This document shows, in pieces, positions 41,411-53,086 of a stretch of 64,000 nt of DNA. How positions within the stretch are numbered: the stretch's first letter is position 1; each line of letters starts with the position of its first letter. The translations under genes and the position numbers were made by a program. Under the pieces are notes generated by a model. That model did not search any database. It saw nothing but the letters and a program-made list of their open reading frames with translations, and had not been told where the DNA came from. Origin of the DNA: Diphasiastrum complanatum (Eukaryota; Streptophyta; Lycopodiopsida; Lycopodiales; Lycopodiaceae); contig MU832244.1 in assembly GCA_029204225.1 (NCBI GenBank), forward strand, positions 16,976-80,975, in the 5' to 3' direction.

Positions 41411-42500
41411 TTGAGAAGACTTTATAGTTGTCTTCAATCAAAAGACATTCGGGCCATTATGGATGAAGCTCACTCAGGTGTGGTGGGGGGGCATTTTGCT
41501 GCAGAAATTACAGTAAGGAAGATTTTACAAGCCGGTTGCTGGTGGCCTCGGACACTACTACATTCTGTCGTAACTGTGATGCTTCTCAAAGACAAGGAAG
41601 GCCGATACCAACAATGGATTATCCGCTAGTACCATTATGACCTATTGAACCATTTCAGCAGTGGGGATTGGATTTTATCGGCAAAATCAACCCGCAATCG
41701 ACGAATGGTCATAAGTATATCATAGTCGCAACTGATTATGCTACAAAGTGGGCAGAAGCAAAAGCTTTACGAGATAACATCGCCAAATCGACCGCCAAGT
41801 TCATATTCAATAAGAAATGACATATTTGTTTTGTATTATCCATAAAATGTCCACCTCTTATTATCCACGTGGGAATGGTCAGGTTGAGGCTACAAATAAG
41901 ACGTTGAAGGCTCTAGAAAAAGAGGGCTCTTGGCACGAGTTTTTACAACCAGCGTTGTGGGCTTATCGCACAGCCCACAAAATTTCTACGGGCTACACAC
42001 GATTTCAGCTAGTTTATGGAACTGACGCAATTATGCCGTATGAATTTATTTTGCCAACCTTGTGCATTCAAGCCGCATATAATTTGGGCCATGATGAGGC
42101 TATGTGTGAACAATTACTTGCGCTGGAAAAGTTGGAAGAGCATAGAGGCTACGCATAATGGATGAACTGGGTGATCAAACAACAACAGGCTCGGTGGTTC
42201 AACAAGCACATACATAAACGAGAACTTTAGAAGGGAGATCTAGTGCTATATTAAACGAACACGTTGAAATCAAAAGACCAGCATTGGGAAGGATTGTATC
42301 GTATCATAAACATTTCTGATAACAATGTGACCATAGCATGGCAGAACCCACCAAGTTTACCATTTGTTGTCAACAACAGCCAAGTAAAGGGTTATAATCC
42401 TCCAGAAGGAAGGGGTGATATCAATAGGAGATTGATTTATTCTCTATTTGATATCATGGTCGAAATTACATTCAACCAACGTCAGTTGGAAGGATCATGA
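41411..42500 (+). pseudogene. Ty3/gypsy (Tat/Athila-like) integrase, damaged
   Basis: HSGVVGGHFAAEITVRKILQ is the zinc-binding start, followed after a shift by PFQQWGLDFIGKINP and YIIVATDYATKWAEAKAL (first catalytic Asp). Then the second Asp region is missing: the frame jumps from a phenylalanine-lysine stop to STSYYPRGNGQVEATNKTLK (final Glu), WAYRTAHKISTGYTRFQLVYG and a tail. Deletion of the central catalytic residue and several stops make it inactive. It resembles the integrase at 55.3-56.4 kb on the other strand. Confidence 0.88.
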
Positions 42501-42775
42501 CCTAAGCTTGGATGACGATTCCGTACAGAGACACGTATGGAAGAAAAGCACGTGGGAAAAAAAAAATCCATATCATTTGGAAATGATTTTTTCGGGACTT
42601 GCGAATAGAATCACATCTTTGAAAAGTGATAGGAGGTATCACTGACAGCTGGTGGATGATGATTTTGTTCAGAATTCATGATGAGGACTTGGAATATATA
42701 AGGTTGCTCTGGGTTCGCTTTGGAGGATCACTGGAGAGTTACATTGTGTTTGATTGTTAATACTATCGTGAAGAA

Positions 42776-43177
42776 ATGGATGCAAACAGAGTTCAACAGA
42801 GGCCGCGACAATGTCGATGCCAGGAGGACATAGACGCAGTTGAGATGGAATATCATCTCCCAGTGAATTTTCAAGCGTTGATGCAGTATCAACAATACCA
42901 GACAATTGAGCTGGCAGGACGATTAGTGGAACGTCAGCAATTGGCAATACAACAGCAAGAACATTTACAGCAGGATAGACAAGATCTGGGAGATCGACAA
43001 CTAGAAGAACAACTGCTGACCCGACAACAGTTGGAAAGACAACAATTCGAGGAGCAGCAGGAGCATATGTTTGAAATTTGGAATGCAGAAAACCGCAGTT
43101 TTGGAATCAACATACTATGTTGGTTTCTCGGTTTAATCATACTGTGGTATGTAATAGTTCCAATCATGCACAAGTAG
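42776..43177 (+). CDS. Gln-rich coiled-coil ORF with C-terminal membrane segment
   Basis: 133 residues. About residues 30-100 are Gln/Glu/Leu-rich with heptad spacing, a strong coiled coil. Residues about 108-130 (FGINILCWFLGLIILWYVIV) form one membrane helix before a short HK tail. It starts with a true ATG (MDANRVQQRPRQC) and lies 280 bp after the gypsy integrase on the same strand, the place where Athila-like elements keep an extra, sometimes env-like, gene. I recognise no family; the env-like reading is inference from position and topology only. Confidence 0.5.
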   Translation: MDANRVQQRPRQCRCQEDIDAVEMEYHLPVNFQALMQYQQYQTIELAGRLVERQQLAIQQQEHLQQDRQDLGDRQLEEQLLTRQQLERQQFEEQQEHMFEIWNAENRSFGINILCWFLGLIILWYVIVPIMHK

Positions 43178-44040
43178 TGTTAAACAACATCAGCGATTGC
43201 AATATCAAGCAAGAGGATTCATAAACAATGTACCACCAGTTTTGTATAACTACATCAAATGTATGACACACAGTGGCGTCTTAAGCGTATATGCAATGGT
43301 TGCACAATTACATCATTAAACATAGACAGGACTGATTCTTAGACACACACTAGTAACAATGGTAATTGTTGGAATGAATGAAATCACACGTAATGTAGCA
43401 AACATACACACAACCACTAAGGTGATGCGTGATATAGAGGATTATTATGGAATCCTGCACTCAACAGATTTTAATAGGTTACGTAGTGGTGGTAGAAGTT
43501 AATCACCATGCGATTAGATACACCAAGTTACGATGCGAGTTAAGCTAACATGGGAACCGTAGTGGAAATGTTGCGGTCCTGTTACGGGATTTCAGCTTTG
43601 CATAGTATTACAGACTACGAGGTTACGAGTTATGATTTAGTTAACATTCAGCAGACATGTTGTGGTTTTGATGAGATGAGGGAGTACATGTGAAACCCTT
43701 AGAGCTCGTTTGGGACCCACACCTTGCGGTTCCATGATGTGGTTCTATTATTATGTAGGTCCTTAGCTTAACCTTTTGAGGATGCGAGACGTAATATCGC
43801 TTTTAAGGGAGTCAGTGGGTCGTTACCGAGATGGGTACGATAGTCGTGAGTTCGACGGAACTTAATGGCATTAGAAGTAACTTTATACAATTCATGAGTG
43901 CTAAGATCAATTCGATAGTACTTTAGTCATTGCTACGTGTCTTCCGGCAACAAGCGAGCACGACGTAGGCTAGCGTTTGGAAGATAACTAACGGGTTCAA
44001 ATAGACATCACCTCTATTTCACGCTTACTTGCTAATCAGA
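43178..44040 (+). other. Non-coding part of the gypsy 3' region
   Basis: No open frame of note. Lies between the coiled-coil ORF and the next extra ORF, on the coding strand of the element. Confidence 0.4.
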
Positions 44041-44093
44041 AATTCTTGCATATATTGCTACGATCGTGTGCAAGCATTCACAGACAAACGACG

Positions 44094-45206
44094 ATGGCAG
44101 CGATTAGTAAGAGTTCCAAGTTTACTAAATGGGCAGCGATCAGAAGTTCTCTAATTGAGGACTATCTGAGAGAATTGAGGTTGGATCACCTCCAGCAATT
44201 CAATCCTAACAAGATTATGGAGGATGCGGCAGCCGAATTCCTTAATAATATAAGGCGGGAATCGGAGGACCATGGCTTTACCCACGCATGCAACGTAAAC
44301 ATCCCTATCACGGAACATATGTTTGGTGATACCATCAAGTTGGCAGTGGATTGTGATATACCAATTGTTCCATCGGTGCAAATGAGCGACTTTCCCTGTA
44401 GATGCTTTCAACAAAGAGCAAGGATATAAGTTGAGCCTTAGGTGTCAGGGGCTCTAGGAAGATGGATGAACCAGATAATTTTTGGACGACATACTGACCA
44501 GTAAGTACATCTCGGTCAGTAACTTTGCATTGTTACAGATTGCTTTGAAAGGAATACCTGTTCCATGGGGGAAGATCGTCTACAAACAATTCAAGAAATG
44601 TCTGGAGGGCACAAAGAAGTACAACGAATGGGGAGCACATATCACTAGAATATGTGAAGCTTTTAGAGTTTTGACGGATGGCTGCAGCAAAATCCAGTCC
44701 AAGTGGAAGCTCCGAACAACATTATATCGCTGCCAATTGTGCAGAGGGATGAGGCGGAGGTCCAATCAGACTCGTTTAGTCCCCAAGCAGAACAAGAAAC
44801 GGCACCGGTCGACGAAGTAGCAAGAGACTCCACACAGGTGCCACAACAGAAGGATGTTGATCACGTCGACAAGTCACAGGATGTCACGGCAGAAACCATT
44901 CCACTCCAGGACACCGAGAATCCGACCCAGAATGTCGGGCTATGGGAACGAACCACAGAGTATGCTGACGACACACATATCAGAATGTTTCTACACATGG
45001 CAAGGAATTTTTTACCAGGATTACAACCCGGGACGGAGTCTAAACGACAATATCAGGATTTACAAGACCAAGCAGCATACTGGCACACATTGTCTGTACA
45101 GCAAGCGGAACGCTTGAAAACTGTTGAGGAAGAAGCACCTAAGTTAAGGCAGTACCAGGCGCAGTTGCAGGACCACGAAGCACGGATAAACGGGCTACAA
45201 GAGTAG
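44094..45206 (+). pseudogene. Retroelement accessory/gag-like protein, frameshifted
   Basis: From ATG 44094 (MAAISKSSKFTKWAAIR) to 44429 is a helical block ending with NIPITEHMFGDTIKLAVD. After a break, 44482-44700 gives VSNFALLQIALKGIPVPWGK..YNEWGAHITRICEAFRV, which loosely resembles the plant retrotransposon-associated protein domain found in Athila/Ogre-type elements. A shift near 44703 leads to an acidic linker and a coiled coil (44900-45206) that continues past a stop. It probably was one long protein. Family assignment is tentative. Confidence 0.45.
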
Positions 45207-45740
45207 CTCAAATGGAAAGATGAGGAGGTGAAGACACTACAGGACCGAAATGCACAGTATTTTGAAAGGATGACGAAACTTTAAAAGGAAGTAGGCGAAT
45301 TGCAAGCAGCTAGGGCCTATTGCGGGAGGAAAATCTACAGTTGGAGAAGGAGTTGGCAGAAAAGCAGGGCTTCTTGCCCATCACCATCAGAGTAGAGATT
45401 GGTTGAGCCATCTAGAGGCCATAACAACACAGGGCAACCTACAACAGTTAATGGCGAATAGTTGCGACAGCAAATATCTGACCTGTAAGGTGAATTACAA
45501 GCTAGGAAAGATGAATGTATACAGTTACATGAAGAAGTGAAAGGATACGTCACTGAAGTGGCACGGAAGTCCATGCTAGGCAATACCTTGAACGGACGGT
45601 TCATAGCCAACCACAACCTGATCAAGTAGAGTCGGCAAACACAATAGGACAATGTATGGGGTAAATAGCACATCCGGAAGCAACCCAAGCATAGGCGAAA
45701 CCTGCAGCAGGTCATGCTAGATTGATTTGCAGAACACGCT
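45207..45740 (+). other. Decayed continuation of the coiled-coil frame
   Basis: Interrupted Glu/Gln/Lys-rich frames (KWKDEEVKTLQDRNAQYFER and similar) continue the coiled coil for about 150 bp; beyond that nothing is recognised. Confidence 0.4.
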
Positions 45741-45744
45741 ACGA

Positions 45745-46015
45745 AATGAAGAGGCAGACCATCACAAATCATAGGCGAAAGGGCTTGAGTTTTGGCCAAT
45801 AAAAATTCCTTCGTACCAAATCCAATGTATGCCGGGATGTCCTGCGCATGGTGAGTCATGACATTCATAAAGAATTTTATTCTTAACAACATCCACATCA
45901 GGCACACAAACCTTCCCTTTCCTGAATAATAGTCCATTATAGAGAGAGAAGTCCTCAGTACCCTTTATATCCTTCCCCTCAGACTGATCACCATGATCAT
46001 CAGTCTCGCTTGATG
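45745..46015 (-). pseudogene. Gypsy integrase zinc-binding fragment
   Basis: The minus strand reads YNGLLFRKGKVCVPDVD, then KILYECHDSPCAGHPG, the HHCC zinc-binding start of chromoviral integrase. Frame slips follow. It sits directly after an LTR fragment, so the order is rearranged. Confidence 0.8.
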
Positions 46016-46031
46016 AAACTGCTAGAACTTA

Positions 46032-46140
46032 TGTACACATAAGGACCCCAATTCCCTTATAGTCACAATTAACTTACGGGTTGTTGGTCTATCGGTCCCT
46101 AGCGTGGACACGCTACCCGAGACCAGTCATGGGCATGACA
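46032..46140 (-). repeat. Inverted 109-bp LTR fragment
   Basis: The reverse complement of 40928-41036 with a few substitutions, beginning TGTCATGCCCATGACTGG at 46140 and stopping at GTGTACAT. Confidence 0.85.
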
Positions 46141-48300
46141 ACAACGCCTTGAGATTTGATCGTGACCGCATTTATACAACTGAACTCGATCACCTGAAAA
46201 ACCCATGATCGCCAAATCGACTGCCAGCATTGCGACTTCTTAAAATGTTCGAGAAAAGTCCCGTGCGTCAAGAAGTTAACCATATCAGTGTACCATGCAA
46301 CCGTAACCACTTTCGACACAAACAATTGTGCATCAGGCATTTTATCTATGCCTTCTTCCTCGTTGCCCGTTTCAATGCGAGATAATTGACTACGGTATGC
46401 ACTCGTCCAGGCCGAATTTGTACTTCAAACTCAAATTCTTGGAATTGAATCATCCAGTGCACAATTCTACCCGCAATTGTAGGTTTATGTATAAGATAAA
46501 GCAACAGTTGATGGTCCATATAAGCAATAAATTTATTATCAAGTAGAAAATGCCAAAATTTTTGAAGTGCAAAAATTAAACTTAATGCCTCGTGCTCTGT
46601 AGTAGAATAGTTCCTTTCCCCCGGCGTTAGCTGCTTGCTTGCGTAATAGACCGGATGATCATAATCTTTTTTGTCCCCCGGTTGTGCTAGTACGTAGCCA
46701 GCTGCCACCTGTGAGGCATCGCAATGCACATGGAACAATCTGGTGGCCAGGGAATTGGTGCATTAACTAACGCGTCCACTAGATCCTTAAACGCCTTATA
46801 GCGTTTGATAGTAATTTTGTATATCGCCCCTTTTTTCAGGACCTCATATAACACATGTGTTCTATCAGAGTATGCGTAGATATCATGACGATGATATCTG
46901 GTCATTCCTACGATGATATTTGGTCATCTCCTTTGGGGATTTTGGAACACATATTCTTAATAATCTCGATCTTCGTTGGATCAATAGATAAGCCCTCTTT
47001 GGAAATAATTTGTCCTAGCAAAACTCACTTTGCACACAAAAAGTGCATTTATCTGGATTCAAAGTGATGCCATATTCATAACTACACTGGAAACACTTCT
47101 CTAAATAGTCCAAATGATCATCCACACCTCCATACAAACAGAGGTCATCCAAAAAGATCTTCATGAATCGATCTAAGTAGTCATAAAAGGCCTTAGTCAT
47201 GACCTTTTGGAAAGCGGCCGGTGAATTTTTCAATCCAAACGACATGACCCTATACGCGTATGCTCCCCATTCTGTGATGAGAACGCCATTTTTTCCCTAT
47301 CTTTTTCCGCAATTTGAATTTGATTATAGCCACTGAACCCATCTAGAAAACTGTAGAGTTCATGTCCAGCGACGTCATCCAAAATTTGCTCTGTAAGTGG
47401 TAAGGGAAAATGATTCTTAATGGTGACGGAATTCAACTTGCGATAATCCACACATACTCACAAATTGCCATTCTTTTTAGGCACAATCACGATAGGACTT
47501 AGCCAAGGTGTATAATCAATAGCATATATAAAACCCACCTTGACCAATTTATCGATTTGCTCGAACACGGTCAGCGTGTTTCGGGTTCATTCAATAACGT
47601 TGTTGTCGAATTTGGTCTGGCATCAAAAGTGACATCAATTGTATGTTCATAGACCTCCTTTGGGACTCCTCGCAACTCATCATATGACCATGCGAAGACC
47701 CCTTTGTATTTATGAAACAGTGCCGCTGCTTTCGCAATAAATTATGTGGTATGGTTAGCACCTATAGATACATATTTGGGTTGCTCCTCTGCTCCAAAAT
47801 TTCTCCCGAGTGATTTGAGTCGGGTGCAACCATGTTGGTTCCTCCTTTAACGTACGAGATTCCTCAATCAAGTCTAAAAACTTCTTCAGTCCTTGATTGT
47901 GCCACGCAGTCCCCTCATTTGGAGTCTCCAACAAAGTTCCCTTGGTCACGTCAGGTGTGCCAATGTCAACTGCAAATAGATTAATCGCACTTGACAGGTG
48001 CGCTTCTCCCACTGGTATGTAATTTGGAAACAGACTCATCAATTACAAATCCTCCTCGGATTCCTCTCTTGATGGTTGGAACATTAACTCTTGAACCGTT
48101 TCTACTCCCACTAGTCGAACTGCAGAATCCAACCTCCCTTGATGTGTTTGTAACTGAATCTTTTTGCCTTCTACAGGTCTGGTCAATATGCCTATTGCCC
48201 AATCATGTACTGCTTTAGCAGCTCACAACCAGGGTCGACCTAACAAAGCCGGATAGACATCCGTGCCCGTGGGTAATCTCATAACGACAAAATTCAAAAG
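46141..48300 (-). pseudogene. Ty3/gypsy RT-RNase H block
   Basis: Minus-strand order: linker to RT (48200-47455); RT start MDYRKLNSVTIKNHFPLPL (47451), FLDGFSGYNQIQIAEKD; after a shift MSFGLKNSPAAFQKVM and IFLDDL (catalytic site, about 47150); then RNase H with FHVHCDASQVAAGYVLAQ (46735), YYASKQLTPGERNYSTTEHE and HQLLLYLIHKPTIAGR (HQ instead of the usual DHQ context kept as MDHQ). It ends in WYTDMVNFLTHGTF and is then cut by the LTR fragment at 46140. Frameshifts and stops break it in at least four places. Confidence 0.9.
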
Positions 48301-49085
48301 GAATTTTAATCCCTTAAATAGACAGTTTTCTTCCGAATTTCTCCGACTGGAGAATCACGTGTATGATTAGCCATGCGTATGACTAAAGTGCTCTTATGCA
48401 GTGTGATGTTTTTCAATTTGCAATGGGTCTCTTTGGTGTGAAAAGTACAGTACTAAGGACCATAAATGGATCTTTGAATGATCCACAAGGTTGATTGTGT
48501 GCTTGTTAAACAATCTATCATAAACTAGTCATCAGAAAACAAGATCTAGTTTAGTAGCTTGATAGAAAACAAGTAGAGACAATTAGAGCATTGATCAAAA
48601 ACTATAATCCAACTCCACACATGTGGAAATGAGGCTGTAGTACGACCTGTAGATAGTGTTTAGAATGTGCCAAAGTTGAGTTTCATTGAAATCAAAAGTA
48701 ATCACCATACAATGAGAGGAAACTCGAGTTTCTCCTTGAGGCTCCAAAAAGTTTCTATCTTCTCACTATGGAGAATGAGAATACATAGTAAAAAACACTT
48801 CCTTTGCTAAGTTAGGTGAAAATCTAGTATGTAATAAGGAAGTAGACTCCACTTTCTTGCCCTAATGTGAAAACTCTAGCCTAGATCCAAGAGTCATGCT
48901 TGGTAGGTGCATGGTAACAAATCTCATCATAAATCATGGTCTAGATCCTACAAAGTAGAAATCACTACCAAATGGACACAACCACTCCTCTTGACTCGTG
49001 GTAACCTACTTTAGGTGTGAATGTACAAGTGGCACTTTGGCCATTCAAGTAACCAACAAATAATATTGACAAAATGTACAATATT
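48301..49085 (-). repeat. Probable copia 3' LTR
   Basis: On the minus strand, a purine-rich GAGGAGGAG and TGTGAAAAATTGC (49127-49106) follow the RNase H end, so LTR sequence should run to lower coordinates. No second copy was found in the window; the 5' LTR at 51952 is unrelated. Confidence 0.45.
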
Positions 49086-49427
49086 CTACATGGCTAGATT
49101 TGCCAATGTATGCAATTTTTCACACTCCTCCTCAAATCTAGCCTTGAAAATCACAATGCTTTTATCAATAACTCCAATTGAAGATCTAAGCTTGACAAAT
49201 GAATCTTTAGGTAAAGATTTAGTAAACAAATCAGCCAAGCAACTTGATGATGGCACATGTTGGAGTTTGATCTCTTTGGCTTGCACTTTCTCCCTCACGA
49301 AATGATGAGCAATTTCGATGTGTTTGCTCCTTGCATGGAATGTAGGATAAGTTGCAAGTGATTGGGCTGATTGGTTATCACAATAGATGATAGGAATCTC
49401 CTCCTCCATGACATGAAGCTCCACCAA
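49086..49427 (-). pseudogene. Copia RNase H C-terminus
   Basis: IYCDNQSAQSLATYPTFHAR, SKHIEIAHHFVREKVQ and CLADLFTKSLPKDSF are the standard end of copia RNase H. The frame is clean over 113 codons. The RT and N-terminal RNase H that should precede it are absent. Confidence 0.92.
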
Positions 49428-49534
49428 TAGACTTTTGAGTCACAAGACCTCCTTGCATGTTGATGTCAAGGCCTTGTATTCGGATTCTGTGGAAGATAGG
49501 GAGATGGTATCTTGCTTTTTGGAAAGCCATGATA

Positions 49535-50450
49535 CTACTCCATCATATAGAAAGGTGGCAAAGGCACCACGTCTGAGCCAGAAGCTCGGACTGTCATGTC
49601 AATGGCAAGAGATGTAGGTTCTTCTTGAGCAATATCTTTGCCTTTGAGGTCGACGAATTGATCCTCGATAAAGACTGTATCCCGGCTATACAAAATTTGC
49701 TGGGTATCAGGATCGTACAGCTTGTAGGTGTTATCAATCGAAGTATATCCGATCGGGATGGTCTTGAGACCTTGGAAGTCCAATTTCTTCCTTGTGTCTT
49801 TTGGGATCTGCGCATTGGCAATGCACCCGAACACTCTTAGGTTCTTCAAAGAAGGCTTAGAGCCTGTCCACACCTCGTGGGGTTTCTTGTCTGAGAGGGC
49901 CTTGGTCGAACATCTGTTCTGGAGGTAAGCAGTAGTGGAGACAACTTCAGCCTAGAATCTCTTGGGCAATGATGCATGCGATAGCATACACTTAGCAGAT
50001 TCGACCAAAGTACGGTTCTTTCTCTCAGCTAAGCCATTAGATTGAGGACTGTAAGGAGTGATGAATTGCTGCTCAATGCCTTGGCTTTGACAGTACTCCT
50101 TAAATTTGACAGAGATTTATTCTCCGTCGTTGTCTATGCTCCTTGAAGATTCTGAAGCAATTGAAAGCTTCTGATTTCTTTTTTATGAAATACACCATTG
50201 TCCTTCTGGAGAATTTGTCAATAAAGGTTATAAAATACTTGGCATCCTTCAGCGAAGGATTTTTCATTGGGCCACAGATATCTGAATGGACAACATCTAG
50301 AAATCCTCTAGCAATATGCTGATGGCTTGACTTGAATGGTTTTCTAGTCTATTTACCAACTAGACAGCCTTGACAGACAGGTAACTCAATTTTTTTGCAA
50401 GGATAGTCGAGATCAAGAACAATAGATTGTCTAGACATCGTTGTACAACA
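49535..50450 (-). pseudogene. Copia integrase C-terminal part
   Basis: MWTGSKPSLKNLRVFGCIAN (after EV) marks the end of the integrase core and PRDTRKKLDF-like sequence the following tail. Upstream, AVVETTASLPKRF-like and QGIEQQFITPYSPQSNG-like readings are visible through stops. The junction at about 49430-49535 joins integrase directly to RNase H, deleting about 700 codons of RT. Confidence 0.85.
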
Positions 50451-51800
50451 GCATGATTTAAATTACCAAGTCTATAATGCCAAAGTAAACCTTTATTTGT
50501 ATGAATTGAAGTATTGAGAGCCTAACTAGAGGCAGAAAAACAATGACTTAATTTATACAAGTATCCATGCCTCTTTCCGAGTGCTAGGATCTTGCCAGTC
50601 CTATCAACTACTTTACACTGATCACATTCGAACTCTACTCTATGTCCTAAATCTGTGATTTAGCTTACAGAGAGCAAATTTGTAGATAAATTTGGCACAT
50701 ACATATAGGACTTTAGAGAGTAGCTTAGATTGATCATTTGCAAAGCTTAATCTTACAGTGCCTTCACCTTTGATAGCTTGTGTGCTATTGTCACCAAGGT
50801 GAACGAACTTCTAGGTACTGTAAGGTGTATAGGACTCGAAACAGCCAATGAGACTAGTCATGTGCTGAGTGGCTCCGAAATCCAGGAACCAAGAACTGTC
50901 CCCAGATGCTTCTTGATGGTTCGTCATGAAGGCATCATGATTAGCTTCTTGAATAGGTTGTGGAGCTTCTGCAGCTGCATTTGCCACTTGATTCGACTGT
51001 CCCTTGCTATTGTTCTTCGCTTGAAGTATTCGACAGTCTTGAATTTTGTGGTTGTTTTGTTTGCAGTATTTGCAAAACAGCTTCTTCTTTGTTTGCGGAT
51101 TCGATTGTTCCTTGTGCTGAGCTGGTTTTTGGTCTGGCTTTGATTGCTTCGTGTCTTTCTTCTTCTTCTACTTTGTCATGCTCTTGTTGGTGTACAAGGC
51201 ATGAGAATCAACTGAGGAACTCGAGGCTTCGTTCCTTCTCGTGTCTTCCTGCAACAACATAGTAATGACTCTTGAAAGAGTCAATTCTGGATGAGTCATG
51301 ATGATCATCACCCAGCTGTCGTAAGAACTTGGCAAGCTTGTAAGCAGTTACATCATTGCGTCTTGATCGTCTATGACAGATCCGACAGCGGCCATTTGTC
51401 TTAGCAGGTTCTTGAATTGATTAATGTGATTCTGCAGAGAATCAGCATTCGTCATCTTGAGGGAGTAGAATTTTTTCTTGAGATGTAGCTTAGAAGCTAT
51501 ATCTCGCACTTCGTATAGTGTGCTCAAGATGTCCCAGACTTCTTTTGATGTCTAAGTCTCGGATACATGGCCGATCTGGGTATCCGTGATGTTGAGGATG
51601 ATCAGCGTGAAAGCTTTTCCATCCTTCAGCTTCCATCTGGCGATTGCCTCGTCGTTCGCTTTGGATTTTCCTTCTGCACCTATAACAACGTCAAACAATT
51701 CTTTTGCCATTAGTACAGTTTTCATCTTAAATTTCCACAGATGATAATTGGCTCCATCAAGCTTGTCCATGATAGGACTGGCTTTCCCTTGGGAATCCAT
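50451..51800 (-). pseudogene. Copia gag, zinc knuckle and protease
   Basis: Start MDSQGKASPIMDKLDGANYH (51800-51552, stop after SET), then the gag helical region, a CCHC knuckle CKYCKQNNHKIQDC (about 51070-51030) and the protease-like WFLDFGATQHMT (about 50880). In the latter the usual D-S-G is D-F-G, as also in the copia copy at 59.3 kb. Several stops and shifts. The primer-binding site and LTR follow upstream in correct order. Confidence 0.88.
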
Positions 51801-51938
51801 GTGGAAGAATTAGTCTAAGTGATAGGAGAAACTATCAGTGACTTAAGTATGAAAATCGGATATTTACATAACAAGAAAACAATTACTCTATCGGCTAGTA
51901 GAGTCTTGTAATGTGGAAGCTTATCAAGCTACGAAAAT

Positions 51939-51951
51939 GGCTCTGATACCA
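51939..51951 (-). other. Primer-binding site (initiator tRNA-Met)
   Basis: The minus strand reads TGGTATCAGAGCC directly after LTR end CTCTCCAACA, 150 bp before the gag start. Confidence 0.9.
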
Positions 51952-52620
51952 TGTTGGAGAGAGAGAGGAGAATAAATGATGAACACGAACGAGAAAGGAA
52001 CTTGAACAAGAAGCGAACGAGAAACGAACTCGAACAGAAAATGTTCGTGTGCAGCGGAATGAGTGAAACGACTCTCTCCGAAAGCATGATCATGCCTATC
52101 AGAATGAACAGAACTTTAGTGATAGGAATCACAGTCATTCTAGATTACGCAACCAAACAATTAATGGATGAAGCGCTAGATGATTAATTTGTCGCGAATT
52201 GCAAGACAAATATATGTCGTGAATGATTCGCGAAGAGCTAGACTGTGCTCGACTGATAATTAGTCGCAAATGATTCGCAAAAGACAAGACTAAAAGTTAA
52301 TCGTCTATTACCAGAAAGAACAACTAGAAAGATCAGACAAAATGAAGAACAAGCATAAATTAACACAAATCGAAATGCAGAACAAAGTGCTATATCAGAT
52401 TAAGTATATCATGTATACACGTTAATAATGCAATAGAGCACAATACAATAACGAACGAAACCGCGTGCCCTAACGAAGTTTATTTTTGTCTATAATGAGG
52501 AATGAAACCTCTTCTCTTATTCTCTTCTTCTCTCACTTGATCATCTGATCATTATCATCATCATATGAATGGTGTCCAGAATATGTATATATACATAATA
52601 TTACAGGTGTGCAGATGTGA
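51952..52620 (-). repeat. Copia 5' LTR with TCGCGAA motifs
   Basis: Begins (plus strand) TGTTGGAGAGAG at the primer-binding site. Contains TCGCGAA/TTCGCGA motifs at 52190-52290, the motif set seen at 2150-2520, and a TATA-like GTATATATACATA near 52585. The outer end is estimated. Confidence 0.65.
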
Positions 52621-53080
52621 AAGTACAGAGTGGATGTGTTGTTTGTAGGAGATTGTGGGTGGCTACAATTGTTGTCCAATCTGTTAGCACAACTGCATGG
52701 AGAGAGCGTAAAAAGGGTGCGACGTCAGCCAGTGCTGAAGTGAACGTTGGTGATGATGCAAAAATGGATCACTCTTATGAATGGCCTTAGGATAAGATCT
52801 ACAGGGTGCCTTAGCTTTTAGGGCACCTTCGACATTTTGTAGTATAGTGTCCACTTTTCGCCTGTCACCATAACCTGTGTAAAAACACAGTGTTTGCGAT
52901 TCTTTCGTCTTTTATTTGTTTGTGCAAATTTGCATGTAAATATGCAGGCTGCGTGACAACGTTAGTAAATATGCAGCAAGAATGGAGGCAGATTAAAAAT
53001 GGGATTTAGGAGAGTAGTAGGAGTAAATCAAACAAGCATTAACACTATAACCATTAACACTACGATCCACAATGAAGATA
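52621..53080. other. Spacer between copia and gypsy elements
   Basis: No gene or repeat recognised. Confidence 0.4.
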
Positions 53081-53086
53081 GCTTAC

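Noticed and set aside
45335-45937. 200-codon minus-strand frame as a novel membrane protein
   Set aside because: A neighbouring frame of the same strand reads a gypsy integrase zinc-binding domain, so the hydrophobic frame is a shadow.
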